Assembly: GCF_003315035.1 (NCBI RefSeq) | Contig: NZ_QNRE01000010.1 | Coordinates: 202,098 to 266,097 of the forward strand | Direction of reading: 5' to 3' | Source of the DNA: Nocardia puris | GTDB lineage: Bacteria; Actinomycetota; Actinomycetes; Mycobacteriales; Mycobacteriaceae | DNA: 64,000 nt | Shown here: positions 53,215 through 62,659 of the stretch, in pieces | How positions within the stretch are numbered: the stretch's first letter is position 1 | How the letters are laid out: every line of letters begins with the position of its first letter | The notes under the pieces: model-generated | Databases searched by the model: none | The model's input: the letters and a program-made list of their open reading frames with translations, nothing else | Told to the model about the DNA's origin: nothing | Made by a program: the position numbers and the translations under genes

Positions 53215-53904
53215 TCATGCAGCACGGGATCGCGCTTGTGGTGCCGCCGCCGGCTCAAATCCGGCCTGCTGCACGATCGACTTCCACCCCGGACCACCGA
53301 AAACGGTGCGTAGTGCATATTGCTTTGCATCGTCAACGAATGCTCGACCAGTGATCTGATATTCGATCGCTTGGTCCTGATTCATGCTCTGCGCGCCCAC
53401 CTCGGTCACAGAAAACTTGGGGGCTTCGCGGATCATAAAAATGCGGTTGGCTGCCGCACCGTCGACGCTGAGGAATAGCGCGCGCCGGTAGGTGATTGAT
53501 GGCTCCACTGGGTCAGCGAACGCGGTTTCGCCCGTGCTCGCGTCGTACCGAACGTTGGCAAGGTCAGTGTTGTGCCACATTTCCAAGTTGAGCTTGTGAG
53601 TCTCCAGCCCAGTCCACTGGATGGTCGTCTTGCGCGAGATCATGTCCATCCTGGCGGACTCGAGCAGTCCCCATGCCTCGACTTCAGATGTCTCAGTCTC
53701 CGGCGTAAATGTGGGCGCGTTCTCTTTACTGACGTGGCCAATGGAAACGAATCCCGACGCCTTGAGATCGACAAGTTCAGAGCCCTCGCCGGTGAAGTAG
53801 GCGGTCGGCAGTTCGATATCGTAGGGCGCGATAAGGATAGCGCCGGCCAGCGGTTTGCGGATCAGTCCCTGCTTCAGGTCCCGAATGGTGCCGAAATCAG
53901 CCAT
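53215..53904 (-). CDS. Major tail (tube) protein
   Basis: 229 aa (MADFGTIRDLKQGLIRKPLA). Blocks are GAILIAPYDIELPTAYF, GFVSIGHVSKENAPTFTPET and ALFLSVDGAAANRIFM, typical of actinophage tail tube proteins. It lies between tail-completion and chaperone genes, the conserved order. Its upstream gap holds two copies of the late-gene motif. Confidence 0.85.
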   Translation of the reverse strand: MADFGTIRDLKQGLIRKPLAGAILIAPYDIELPTAYFTGEGSELVDLKASGFVSIGHVSKENAPTFTPETETSEVEAWGLLESARMDMISRKTTIQWTGLETHKLNLEMWHNTDLANVRYDASTGETAFADPVEPSITYRRALFLSVDGAAANRIFMIREAPKFSVTEVGAQSMNQDQAIEYQITGRAFVDDAKQYALRTVFGGPGWKSIVQQAGFEPAAAPQARSRAA

Positions 53905-53957
53905 TTAATTTCCGTATTCACTTGTTATTCAGTTGTAAGGTCGGCGGTGCTGAGGTT

Positions 53958-54371
53958 TCAGCCGCGCACGTCTCCGACCATCACGGTCGGCGTCGGGTGT
54001 CGCCGGACCGACAGCAAGTAGGAGGCGTCGACGAATCGGTTGTCATCGGTGATGTCGGGAACCTGGGTGTTGCCGATTACTTCCTCAACTGCGTCGATCA
54101 GGACACCATCGACCTCGGTCGCGCCGGCGGCGAGGACGCGCTGGCGCACTCGGTCCGCGGCTGCCCACGCAGCTGGACGGGTGTGGGCGATCACAACCAC
54201 TGCCATGAGTGCGCGGTCGGTGATCCCGTCGCCGTCGACACCGCCGCCGACGCGGTTCACGGCGATGATGGGGCTCAGGCTCTCCCACATGGAGCCATCC
54301 GGAAGTGCGGTGCAGGTGTAGCCCAGGTCGGCCAACAGGCTCAGCATGGTGACCTCGACATCGGGAAACAT
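53958..54371 (-). CDS. Tail terminator-like protein
   Basis: 137 aa from ATG 54371, which shares one nucleotide with the preceding stop (TGATG). It reads MFPDVEVTMLSLLADLGYTC with IIAVNRVGGGVDGDGITDRA, and ends SVRRHPTPTVMVGDVRG. Pattern and position before the major tail protein match tail terminator proteins (gpU-like). Confidence 0.75.
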   Translation of the reverse strand: MFPDVEVTMLSLLADLGYTCTALPDGSMWESLSPIIAVNRVGGGVDGDGITDRALMAVVVIAHTRPAAWAAADRVRQRVLAAGATEVDGVLIDAVEEVIGNTQVPDITDDNRFVDASYLLSVRRHPTPTVMVGDVRG

Positions 54372-54811
54372 CAGTGCCTTTCGAGCCAGTCGACGACCGA
54401 TCGAGTACGGCGGTTGTCGCCGCCGAAGGTGTGACGACCCCGCCATCGCGCCGGAAAAGAGCCCGGCGTGGGCCGCGTCTTGACCGCGGGACGCGGGTTG
54501 CCCTCCTCGGCCGTGTTCTCTTTTCCGAATTCGACTGCCGCAGAATAGGTTTGTGTGGCCTCTACGATGGCCACCCAGCGGTCTGGCTGCGCTCCGAGGT
54601 TGCCGCTGCCGAGTTGGGTGGTGACGCGTGCCGAGGCCGCCAGGCGGCCCGTGCGGCGGGGAACTCGCGCAGCGTAGAGCCCCTGGGCGAGATAGCCGAT
54701 GCGGCGCATCGTGCTTCGCATCCGTGCGCCGCGCAGAATCTGCGCGATCGCCGCGTTGTGCCAGCCATCGCTGGTCCGGTGGCCGCCGTACTCGAAACTG
54801 GATACGCGCAT
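54371..54811 (-). CDS. Tail component, HK97 gp10-like
   Basis: 146 aa from ATG 54811 (MRVSSFEYGGHRTSDGWHNA), coupled by TGATG to the gene before. Blocks are RVPRRTGRLAASARVTTQ and AVEFGKENTAEEGNPRPA, typical of HK97 gp10-like neck or tail completion proteins. Confidence 0.78.
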   Translation of the reverse strand: MRVSSFEYGGHRTSDGWHNAAIAQILRGARMRSTMRRIGYLAQGLYAARVPRRTGRLAASARVTTQLGSGNLGAQPDRWVAIVEATQTYSAAVEFGKENTAEEGNPRPAVKTRPTPGSFPARWRGRHTFGGDNRRTRSVVDWLERH

Positions 54812-55146
54812 CAGCCGCTGACCCGTTTCGCCCGGACCGCAACACCCGGTGCCCAACCGGTCAGTGGGGACCGCCACGGCGCGGGTGCGCCGACGACGTC
54901 GTAGACGTGCCCGTCAGGCAGCTCAACCTGGTCCGAAGCCAGGATGTCTGCGCCCCGCGGACAGTAGAGAACTACGTCGACCTCGACGTTTGCACGGAAG
55001 TCGTGTGCGCCGCCGACGTGGTCGTAGTCGGTTGCGGACCAATCAATTCCGACTCCGACTATCTGATGGTGGGCGTCGGTGGAGGTGTCACCGAACTGGT
55101 CCCGCTTCGTTCGACGCAGGACCGTGATCAGTTCACCTGCTGCCAT
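54811..55146 (-). CDS. Head-tail stopper-like protein
   Basis: 111 aa from ATG 55146, coupled by TGATG; the longer frame upstream is a shadow. It begins MAAGELITVLRRTKRDQFGD and ends WAPGVAVRAKRVSG, with DVVLYCPRGADILASDQVEL. Size and place between connector and gp10-like genes fit a head closure (stopper) protein. Confidence 0.72.
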   Translation of the reverse strand: MAAGELITVLRRTKRDQFGDTSTDAHHQIVGVGIDWSATDYDHVGGAHDFRANVEVDVVLYCPRGADILASDQVELPDGHVYDVVGAPAPWRSPLTGWAPGVAVRAKRVSG

Positions 55147-55535
55147 CAAGGCCACGCGATCCACCGCCCGACTCGCACACCGACCACACCGAAGCGTCGC
55201 CGCGGTGGCGCGAACACCGACAACTCGTCGCCGGTGAAATACACAGTGGCGCTGTAATTCTCGCCAGTGTCGTAGCGGACGCGGAATGGGCCCACGCTCT
55301 GTTCGGTCAGCCCGGCAGGATTGCGCAGTACGCGGAGGACGGCGTCGACGATTACCCGCCGCGCGTTTTGCGCCATCAGTGGGGCCACGGCCTCGGGCCC
55401 GTCGGCCAGCGCGGGGACCATGGCGCGCAGGAGAGCGTCCGCGTCGGCCAGACGAGCTGTCACCCACTCGGCCTCCTGACCAGAGATTTCGCCTTCATAT
55501 CGGTTGCGGACATCGTCGAGCGTCGCGTACATCAC
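55146..55535 (-). CDS. Head-tail connector (Gp19/Gp15-like)
   Basis: 129 aa (MMYATLDDVRNRYEGEISGQ). Helical blocks are EAEWVTARLADADALLRAMV and QNARRVIVDAVLRVLRNPAG, followed by beta structure. This matches the adaptor/connector proteins that follow the major capsid gene in actinophages. It overlaps its neighbours by ATGA and TGATG. Confidence 0.78.
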   Translation of the reverse strand: MMYATLDDVRNRYEGEISGQEAEWVTARLADADALLRAMVPALADGPEAVAPLMAQNARRVIVDAVLRVLRNPAGLTEQSVGPFRVRYDTGENYSATVYFTGDELSVFAPPRRRFGVVGVRVGRWIAWP

Positions 55536-55756
55536 GCCGGACTCGCCTTCGGTCGACCTCGCCGTCTGGGTGCGGGAGCGGGCTCAGGAGAGAACCCGAA
55601 AGGCGCGGCAGCGACCGGAGGTGGCGGTGTTTCTGCCCATACATCGGGATTTACTATCAGTTCGACCGCCCACGCTGGAATTTCCATCCCAGGGCCGAAT
55701 ACGTGCCTGGTGCCGACGTCGTCCAGCAGATGCACGTAGGTATTCAGTTGCGCCAT
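55532..55756 (-). CDS. Small head-tail region protein
   Basis: 74 aa (MAQLNTYVHLLDDVGTRHVF), ending in an Ala/Pro/Arg-rich tail (RRRGRPKASPA). Its codons 2-5 (GCG CAA CTG AAT AC) contain the late-gene motif CAACTGAATA inside the coding sequence. Function unknown; the location after the capsid gene is typical. Confidence 0.68.
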   Translation of the reverse strand: MAQLNTYVHLLDDVGTRHVFGPGMEIPAWAVELIVNPDVWAETPPPPVAAAPFGFSPEPAPAPRRRGRPKASPA

Positions 55757-55772
55757 TTCCTACCACAATTCC

Positions 55773-56810
55773 TCAGTACGCATCGGCGACCATCAGCGCC
55801 TCAGGTCGCTCCAGCACTGGCAGCAGCAAAGAATCCACCACGGTCGTTTCCTTGTAGGGCGGACCCGATTTCACAACGACTCCGACCAAACCCGGCGCAT
55901 CTGCGAATGCCATATCGGTCTGCGCGGCCGACACCAGTTCCAGTGCCGTCGCGGTGATACCCCACGCAACGTGAGCGAACGGCGATCCGGATGGCGGAAG
56001 AAAGATCACACGATCCTCCGGGATGACCCGGCGATCAACACCTCCCACATTGATCACAGTGTCGTACACGGCGCTGATGGGCGGCAGATTGAAGTCATCG
56101 AGGACAGAATTCACAATCGACCGCGACACAATCTGCGGCGTTCCTGCGATACTGTGAGAGTAAGCCTTGAATTCAGCATTTCGCTGGATCAGGCCGCCGG
56201 TCCGGCGCGAAATGATCATTCCGGAAGGCGGCGCACCGACATCGGCGATGTACAGCTCGACCCACCCGGTCAGGTCCGTGACGATAGTCGCCTCCGCCAC
56301 CGACGTCCAGGGCACCGCCGGCGCGACGAAGTGGTGTTCGGGGACCTGATAGTCCGCAGTGAGCTGAATTCCGTTCTCATCGAGTGTGATCTTGCCGGTG
56401 GACAGCAGTTCCCCGCGCGCAACTTCGACACGGTTACGGATGGCCCGGACGCCAGCTTCGAGGTCATCGTAAATCGCCTGAATGATCGCTGCCGAATTTC
56501 CACCGTCCTGTCGCGCCTTCTCCAACATAAGGCGCTCGAGTTCGCCTTTGGAGCCCTGCACCGACATAGGCAAGAGGTCCACCTCGCGGGTCGAGACGAA
56601 GTCGCGCTCGAGCTGTGGAATATTTCCGTCGAACGCCCGGAACGAAGCAGTTCGGTTGACGCGAGTCGCGTTCGCAAGCCGAATTGTCTGCTCCTGCACG
56701 AGCCGATCCGGCACAAATTTGGCAAGCAGGTGATCGGACGGGGTCGGCACTTGACGTACGAAAAAGGTCGCGTCATCCGGGGTCACCGGACCGTCGAAAA
56801 TCAACGACAT
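55773..56810 (-). CDS. Major capsid protein (lambda gpE family type)
   Basis: 345 aa (MSLIFDGPVTPDDATFFVRQ). Blocks are QEQTIRLANATRVNRTASFR, STREVDLLPMSVQGSKGELE, MIISRRTGGLIQRNAEFKAY and IPEDRVIFLPPSGSPFAHVA, characteristic of capsid E-type proteins. It follows scaffold and decoration genes in the standard order. A variant of the late-gene motif and a GGAG Shine-Dalgarno precede it. Confidence 0.87.
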   Translation of the reverse strand: MSLIFDGPVTPDDATFFVRQVPTPSDHLLAKFVPDRLVQEQTIRLANATRVNRTASFRAFDGNIPQLERDFVSTREVDLLPMSVQGSKGELERLMLEKARQDGGNSAAIIQAIYDDLEAGVRAIRNRVEVARGELLSTGKITLDENGIQLTADYQVPEHHFVAPAVPWTSVAEATIVTDLTGWVELYIADVGAPPSGMIISRRTGGLIQRNAEFKAYSHSIAGTPQIVSRSIVNSVLDDFNLPPISAVYDTVINVGGVDRRVIPEDRVIFLPPSGSPFAHVAWGITATALELVSAAQTDMAFADAPGLVGVVVKSGPPYKETTVVDSLLLPVLERPEALMVADAY

Positions 56811-56840
56811 GTTTCTCCGTTATTTAGTTATATTCAGGCG

Positions 56841-57236
56841 TCAGAAGAATTTGAACCAGGAGGCGAGATCGGCTTTGGCAGATTCGTCGAGCCCGTGGCC
56901 GGGCGGCAGCCGGTCCTCCTGGATCAGGCCGACACCGACCCACAGCGGTGCCGCCTCCCGGTCCGCGGACGGGGTGAAGGCGGTCCACAGAAATCCGGCG
57001 GCGAGATCGCGGCCGTCGGTGGCGGAGTCGTCATACGGTCCGTAGAGGCCGGACTCGGCGCGGGCCAAGACGATGCCAGAGGGCAGGTAACCGCGCGGGT
57101 ACTGCACCGCCGCGGTGAAGAGCACCATGTCGAGGGTGATCGATGCCCTGCCGCGCTGTTCTGACTGGTCTGCGTACACCCACGCGCGAGCGTCGCCGTA
57201 ACGGGTTGGGGTGTGACGAACAGCGATGTTGCTCAT
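56841..57236 (-). CDS. Head decoration protein (lambda gpD type)
   Basis: 131 aa (MSNIAVRHTPTRYGDARAWV). The block YLPSGIVLARAESGLYGPYD, then DLAAGFLWTAFTP, is the usual decoration-protein motif. Its ATG directly abuts the scaffold stop (TGAATG), which should couple translation. Confidence 0.78.
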   Translation of the reverse strand: MSNIAVRHTPTRYGDARAWVYADQSEQRGRASITLDMVLFTAAVQYPRGYLPSGIVLARAESGLYGPYDDSATDGRDLAAGFLWTAFTPSADREAAPLWVGVGLIQEDRLPPGHGLDESAKADLASWFKFF

Positions 57237-57887
57237 TCAGGCTCCAAGCGTAGGTCCGGCGGCGGGGGCGGCGGCTGTGCCGAATCGGCGGGCCGCCTCG
57301 GCCCGACCTCCTTCACCCCGCGCCAGTCGGGTCCGCCCCCCAGGGCGGCCCTGGCCGTAGTCCGGGTGCGTCGCGCTGGGCGGGGAGGCAAGTTCGGCAA
57401 GAGCGGGACTGCCGACCATTTCAGTGAGGTGCGCGACGACACGGTCGCCATCGACACGGCCCTGGTCATCGAAGAAAGCGGCGGCGTTGACCGTGTCGAG
57501 CCAGGCATCCAGACGCGTCCCGTTCAGAACAACGGAGGCATACCCCCGCAGTTCCGCCGAGCGCAGCTGGGGCAGCAGCTCGTCGCGCACGGCCTGGGCA
57601 GCCTCTATGCGGGCGGCCTCAACCGCCTCCGCGACGGCCCGTTCGTCCTCGGAGCGCGCCGCATTCTCCAGCTCCACAATGCGATCGCGCAATACCTGCG
57701 CGTCAGCCGCCGACACGCCCCGCTTGGCGGCCTGCTCGTGCCGGCGGGACTGGTGTCGCCAGTACGCAAGCTGCTCGTCCTGCGTCATGTTCGACAGCGG
57801 AGTCTCCGGCGGATAACCGTGCTCGCCTACGGGGGCATCTGGAGAGTCGGGCGCATCTCCCCGAGGAGCATCGGTGCTAGTTGCCAT
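57237..57887 (-). CDS. Capsid scaffolding protein
   Basis: 216 aa (MATSTDAPRGDAPDSPDAPV). It is acidic and Ala/Glu-rich with a central coiled coil (AQVLRDRIVELENAARSEDE), then helical TRLDAWLDTVNAAAFFDDQG and a disordered Gly/Arg/Ala end. Composition and position between MuF and decoration genes indicate a scaffold. A late-gene motif lies immediately before its ATG. Confidence 0.8.
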   Translation of the reverse strand: MATSTDAPRGDAPDSPDAPVGEHGYPPETPLSNMTQDEQLAYWRHQSRRHEQAAKRGVSAADAQVLRDRIVELENAARSEDERAVAEAVEAARIEAAQAVRDELLPQLRSAELRGYASVVLNGTRLDAWLDTVNAAAFFDDQGRVDGDRVVAHLTEMVGSPALAELASPPSATHPDYGQGRPGGRTRLARGEGGRAEAARRFGTAAAPAAGPTLGA

Positions 57888-57926
57888 ATTCAGTTGGTCC
57901 CTATCAGGGTCGTCGCTATAGGTCCG

Positions 57927-58979
57927 TCAGCCGTTCACGATCGCCTCGAAGCGAGCAATCTGCGCCCGCTGATATCGGATGGGGCCGGAGTCTTCCTCCG
58001 CGCCCCTAGCCAGCGCTTGCGCGAGAATCTGGCGCATCAATGGCAGATGACGAGTTGCCGCCTCGTGCTCACGCTGGAACGCGTCGAGATCTACCGGGTC
58101 CGGTCGCCCTGCCGGGCGATGCCGATGGACCGGGTCACCCCGTCGTGCGGGGATGAGGACAGCTTGTAGCTCGCCGTGATCGCCGACGGCGTATCTGGTC
58201 TTCTTGAGGTCACCGCGGCCAGTTCCGCCGGCGTCCTGGTACAGCCGCTTCAGGTCCTCGTCGTTCAGGGCACCGCCAGGATCACGATCGGCGGTGACCG
58301 GCATCGTCTCGCACTTGCATTCCGCGTGCAGAGGCTTCAGCTCGTCGACGGAGTAGATTCGGCCCGATGCTGCGATACACAGCCCGCACACGCCGGTCTC
58401 GGACCGTTCGGGATGAATGACGCGCCGCCAGCCGATCACCGGTTTTCCCTGCCGGACAGCCTCGGTGAGGATCTGGTGCTCCGCTTCACGTTCTGCGAGT
58501 GCCAAATTCGTCGCTGTAACTATCCTCCCACGTGTAATTGATTGCGCCAGAGCAATATCGGCAGGCTTCCCGTCTGCGACGTTCGCGCGGTATGAGCGCG
58601 CCAGCCGCTGGTACGGCTCGGCAACCGGCAGACGCACGGATTCCCGGCCAGCAGACACCACACGAGTGGGCGTGACGAACTGCGAGGCGAGATCGGTGAA
58701 CAGTCGGACTTCGGCAGGGACGTCCGGCGCGAACTCGATGCCGATCCCAAAATCGGAAAGGTAGGCCATTTGTGTTGCGGTCGCCAGCGACACGATCGCT
58801 TCCTGCGCGACGGTCGACGCCTCCGCAGCGGTCGACGCGAACGTGGCGACCTGATGTCCGTCCCACGGGTCGGTCATCCGCCAGTGCGCCTCGATTCTGT
58901 CCGCGGTCGTGTTCAGGATCGCTTCGCGGCGTGCCGCCCGCGTGGAGATCAGCCAGCGCAGTACCTGCGAGACCGCCAT
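57927..58979 (-). CDS. MuF-like minor capsid protein
   Basis: 350 aa. It begins MAVSQVLRWLISTRAARREA. The diagnostic cysteine/histidine block is ERSETGVCGLCIAASGRIYS followed by LKPLHAECKC, as in MuF-type capsid proteins. It starts at the base after the portal stop (TAAATG). It is thought to be packaged in the head and sometimes delivers effectors; no extra toxin domain is seen here. Confidence 0.85.
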   Translation of the reverse strand: MAVSQVLRWLISTRAARREAILNTTADRIEAHWRMTDPWDGHQVATFASTAAEASTVAQEAIVSLATATQMAYLSDFGIGIEFAPDVPAEVRLFTDLASQFVTPTRVVSAGRESVRLPVAEPYQRLARSYRANVADGKPADIALAQSITRGRIVTATNLALAEREAEHQILTEAVRQGKPVIGWRRVIHPERSETGVCGLCIAASGRIYSVDELKPLHAECKCETMPVTADRDPGGALNDEDLKRLYQDAGGTGRGDLKKTRYAVGDHGELQAVLIPARRGDPVHRHRPAGRPDPVDLDAFQREHEAATRHLPLMRQILAQALARGAEEDSGPIRYQRAQIARFEAIVNG

Positions 58980-60464
58980 TTACGCAGCCAGTCCTGTCGC
59001 AGCTGGTTCAGGGGCGGCGGGACCCGGGGATGGTGCACCGAACGCCGCCATCATCTGCTCTTGCAGCAATTCCGCCTCGTTCAGCCGCGCTTCCTCTGGT
59101 GACAATTCGAGGATCGAGATGAGCTGCCGCTTTCGGGACACCACGCCGCGGGTTTTCACGATGGCGTCCGCCTTCGCCTGGAGCGACGCCCGGTCCACCT
59201 TGGCCCACAGCAGCTTGACGCCGCGGGTGCGGGCCTTCTGCGCCGCCAGCGCGAACGCAAGCTGCCACACCAGTCGCCACGGCGCAGTCTGGCGTGCCTG
59301 ACGGTCGGTGATCTTGTCCACCAGCGACTCCCGCATCAAGGACGCGCCTTCGGCGCTCTGGTTGGCCGCATCCGGCGTGATGATGTGCAGGGGTGTCCTT
59401 GTGGCAGCGGCGAATTCGCGCACATCGTCTCGGATCGCCATGATCAGCGGCGTCAAGTCGGCCTGTTCGGATTCCCAGAAATCTACGCCTTCGGGGACCA
59501 GCCACAATGCGCCCGGATCGGCTTGGAATAGATCAACAAGTTCGTCATCACTGGCAGCTCGGATGAAGTCCTCCGAGGTGCCGGCCTGGCTGAAATCCTC
59601 TGCCCCATCAAGGTTTCCGCGCACAGCACGCTGTCGAAAACTCTGGTACCAGGCGATCACGATTCGCTGGAAGATTCCATCCATGATCCGATCCAGCAGG
59701 TCGAGGTGCGGCTCGAACTCGCCGAGACCGAAACGGTTCGAGAACCTGACCGCGGGAACGCCTCCCAGATCTTCGAGCCCTGGCACAGACTCAGGCGCGG
59801 CCATCTCCCACTCGCCGATGTTGAACGACGATGTGTACTGCCCCGCCACGCGCCGCCAGACGTACCGCTGGCCGCCCGTGAAAACGATCGCCACCTGCCG
59901 GTCCGCCATGTCGTCGTTGTACACCTTGACGAATCCGAGAAGGCGGCGTGGGTTTATCGGATCGCTCTGCCCTACTGCGTATCTCGGGTCCTCGACCAAG
60001 ATCATCGGAAGCGCCTCGGGGGCATCCGGAAGTGGAGGAACCACTAGGACATAACACTCGCCTAAGGCGAACAGGTAGGTCTGCAAGTCCCGTTGCAGCG
60101 CCGCTAGCCCTGATTCATCGGCGATCTTTCGGCCGAGATCGTCGCCGTCGATATCGCTGTCAGCCTCGGTCGACACTCCCATCAGGACACTGCGATCGGT
60201 CATGACGTCCACGGCCATCGTCGCGTAGTTCGCCCGCGCCTTTCGCATGACTTCGCGGAAGGTCGGCTGGTACTTGTCGTTGACGCTAGGAAGGGGCGGG
60301 TCCCCGATGTAATAGCTCCACAGGAGGTCCAGTCGTTCGCGTCGTGTCTTCGGAGCGGTCGCCGTATCGGCGCGGCGCGGCGGCAGATCCTCGTCGAACT
60401 TGGCCATCAAGTGCTGAAACCATTGTGCGGGGGTCCATTTGGCCGCCGCATTCTCATCGGCCAT
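58980..60464 (-). CDS. Phage portal protein (SPP1 gp6-like)
   Basis: 494 aa (MADENAAAKWTPAQWFQHLM). Blocks are RLDLLWSYYIGDPPLPSVND, KARANYATMAVDVMTDRSVL, GLGEFEPHLDLLDRIMDGIF and TRTPLHIITPDAANQSAEGA, as in actinophage portal proteins. It forms the dodecameric DNA channel at the capsid vertex. A late-gene motif fills the short gap after the TerL stop. Confidence 0.9.
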   Translation of the reverse strand: MADENAAAKWTPAQWFQHLMAKFDEDLPPRRADTATAPKTRRERLDLLWSYYIGDPPLPSVNDKYQPTFREVMRKARANYATMAVDVMTDRSVLMGVSTEADSDIDGDDLGRKIADESGLAALQRDLQTYLFALGECYVLVVPPLPDAPEALPMILVEDPRYAVGQSDPINPRRLLGFVKVYNDDMADRQVAIVFTGGQRYVWRRVAGQYTSSFNIGEWEMAAPESVPGLEDLGGVPAVRFSNRFGLGEFEPHLDLLDRIMDGIFQRIVIAWYQSFRQRAVRGNLDGAEDFSQAGTSEDFIRAASDDELVDLFQADPGALWLVPEGVDFWESEQADLTPLIMAIRDDVREFAAATRTPLHIITPDAANQSAEGASLMRESLVDKITDRQARQTAPWRLVWQLAFALAAQKARTRGVKLLWAKVDRASLQAKADAIVKTRGVVSRKRQLISILELSPEEARLNEAELLQEQMMAAFGAPSPGPAAPEPAATGLAA

Positions 60465-60486
60465 GCATCCTCGTATTCAGTTGTGT

Positions 60487-62190
60487 CTAGCGGAGCCTTG
60501 CGGCAACACGTCGCGCACGAGGCATCGCGACGCCCTGTGCCAAGGCGTCGAGGCGGCATTGCCACGCCAATACCGATGCCACCGCAGCGTCAATCTTTCG
60601 CTCGCTGTCGGGGTGTTCTTTCGCGATCTGCATACCTCTGCTGGTCATGCGCCGACGGGCATTGAGGACATGAGCGGTCAGGGTGGGATCTCCGGCATGG
60701 CGCAGCTGCTGGTCGAGGATGCCGTTCTCGAACTCCTCCAACGCGCGAGTTGTCCGGCTGGCCCGTTCGCCTGTCATCCACCACTCGATCGGATGAACGC
60801 GAGTCGACTTCACAGCCAGTTGCGAGCCGTACTTGGCCTCCCAGCCAGCTACGACCGCCTCCCACCGTGCCGGGTCGGCATACATCCCCACCACTCGGTA
60901 GTCGCGAAACGCACCGTGGACCGTGGCCTGCACGTCCGCCTCCGGAACCTCCCAGCCGGCCGGATGCACTCCCGGCGGCTGTTCCCAGACGCGCAGCGGG
61001 ACAACCAGGCCGTCACCGACCCGACAGGCGATCAGCGCGGTCGCGTCGGTGACACCGCGGCGACGGCGACGGCTTCCGTCGAATCCCAACACGACCACAT
61101 CCCGGTCGCGCAGTGGCCCGATGTCGTGGACCTCAGGCCCGCACGCTTCCCATTCAAATCGCGCGATCCACGCGTTCTCCGCAGTGGAGATCGCATTGAA
61201 CCAATAGCGCAGCGAGGAGACAGTATCGTTTCGTGGGTCGGCAATCGCTTCCACCAGTCCCTCGATGTCGGTCCACGCCGCTGCGTCGCCGTAAGCCTCG
61301 CGCAACGCTCGGCGGACCAGATCCTCGTTTTCCAGATCTTCGGGGCGGATATCACCCCATCGGTGATCCATCAGCTGCCGAGGGTGCTTCCGCAGCTTCC
61401 CGGCGATTGCGAGCTTGACCAGCTCATATGTTTGCTCAGCGATGCTGTCCTCGCCCGGCGCGTACATGGTCGAGGTTTCGAGCGCGAATGTCTCGGCGGT
61501 CTTCCGCCGCTTCCTCAAATTACGCGTGAGCGTTTTGTATGTCTGACGAAGATCGGGCCGGGTGTACAAATGTGTTTCATCGAAAAGGACTAGCGTCTCT
61601 TTTCCGCCATCTTTCGATGCCGAAGACGCGGTCGATGGGACTACCTCACCACCACCGGGGATGAGAATTCGCGTCAACCCTGCGTCATCGCGTCGACGCA
61701 TAGCGATACTCAAAGGCCCCTCGGTGACATTCAAGTACATTGTGTCGTAGACCAACCCGGCCTGATTCTCTTCAGTGGCGACGCACCGAATGAACGGGCT
61801 CTTCAGCCGTTTCCCCATCGGCTCACCCGGCTGATATTCGTAGACGAAACCAGCCCCCCAGGGGTCCTCGAATATTTCACCTCCCTGCGCCCACCCATGG
61901 AACCGGGACGGGCCGAATGCTTCGAAAAGTCCGATAAACGAGGCCACCTCAGATTTGGCGCAACCCTTCGGGCGTGACAGGAATGCGTGGTCATATAATC
62001 GGCGACCTTCCCCATCCAGGGCGTATAGATCGACGAGAAAGGCGACGTATTCGTCGATGAGCGGCGCGCACGACTCGCCACCGACATCACCGGGTCCGTG
62101 TACCGCGAAGTGCTCGAGCCAGGCCACACCGAGCCATCCCAGCGATCGGTCACGATCGTGATCGGGGTGGTGGACGACATCATGAGGCAC
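60487..62190 (-). CDS. Terminase large subunit
   Basis: 567 aa from GTG 62190, overlapping TerS by 11 bp. The ATPase motor has HAFLSRPKGCAKSEVASFIG (Walker-A-like) and ETLVLFDETHLYTRPDLRQT (Walker B with catalytic Glu). The nuclease domain has VVVLGFDGSRRRRRGVTDAT and ends with DSERKIDAAVASVLAWQCRL, where acidic residues coordinate metal. It cuts and packages phage DNA into the portal-bearing procapsid. Confidence 0.92.
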   Translation of the reverse strand: MPHDVVHHPDHDRDRSLGWLGVAWLEHFAVHGPGDVGGESCAPLIDEYVAFLVDLYALDGEGRRLYDHAFLSRPKGCAKSEVASFIGLFEAFGPSRFHGWAQGGEIFEDPWGAGFVYEYQPGEPMGKRLKSPFIRCVATEENQAGLVYDTMYLNVTEGPLSIAMRRRDDAGLTRILIPGGGEVVPSTASSASKDGGKETLVLFDETHLYTRPDLRQTYKTLTRNLRKRRKTAETFALETSTMYAPGEDSIAEQTYELVKLAIAGKLRKHPRQLMDHRWGDIRPEDLENEDLVRRALREAYGDAAAWTDIEGLVEAIADPRNDTVSSLRYWFNAISTAENAWIARFEWEACGPEVHDIGPLRDRDVVVLGFDGSRRRRRGVTDATALIACRVGDGLVVPLRVWEQPPGVHPAGWEVPEADVQATVHGAFRDYRVVGMYADPARWEAVVAGWEAKYGSQLAVKSTRVHPIEWWMTGERASRTTRALEEFENGILDQQLRHAGDPTLTAHVLNARRRMTSRGMQIAKEHPDSERKIDAAVASVLAWQCRLDALAQGVAMPRARRVAARLR

Positions 62191-62659
62191 GACTGCGGCC
62201 CGTCAGGCGCGCTCGACGCTCGGCGGCGAAGGACACCACCCGGCCGGCGTCCTGCGACACGTCGACTTCCGGCTCCGGGTCGACGGTGACCACTTTGACC
62301 CGAGCCTTCGCGAGGTCGTCTTCCGTCAGTCGGAGACCTGCGCCCCAGGCGCTGATCAACGCCTTCAGGGCTTCGCTCGACCCACCGGCGAGGTAGCGGC
62401 CGGCCGCGGGAAGAGATAGATGCAGCTCTAGCCAGGTGCCGGGCCCCCACAGCCGCGCCACTGGCAGCCTTGCGAGGTCTGCGTACAGGGCGCGTGCCTC
62501 GTCGCTACAGTTCACCCACTCCGGAATCGCAGGCACTTCGCCGTCGTATGGCGCATCCGGGATCTCGGTCCAGCCATCTCCGGCGACGAGCGGGTCGGCG
62601 TTCGTCCGTACCCGATGTGATGGGTCCTTCGGAGGCGGACCAGGCCGTCGTCCAGCCAT
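62180..62659 (-). CDS. Terminase small subunit
   Basis: 159 aa from ATG 62659 (MAGRRPGPPPKDPSHRVRTN). A basic Pro-rich start is followed by VNCSDEARALYADLARLPVA and EALKALISAWGAGLRLTEDD helices, typical of actinophage TerS. It recognises the packaging site. It overlaps TerL. The motif ACAACTGAAT sits two bases before its ATG, behind AGGGAG. Confidence 0.83.
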   Translation of the reverse strand: MAGRRPGPPPKDPSHRVRTNADPLVAGDGWTEIPDAPYDGEVPAIPEWVNCSDEARALYADLARLPVARLWGPGTWLELHLSLPAAGRYLAGGSSEALKALISAWGAGLRLTEDDLAKARVKVVTVDPEPEVDVSQDAGRVVSFAAERRARLTGRSRAS

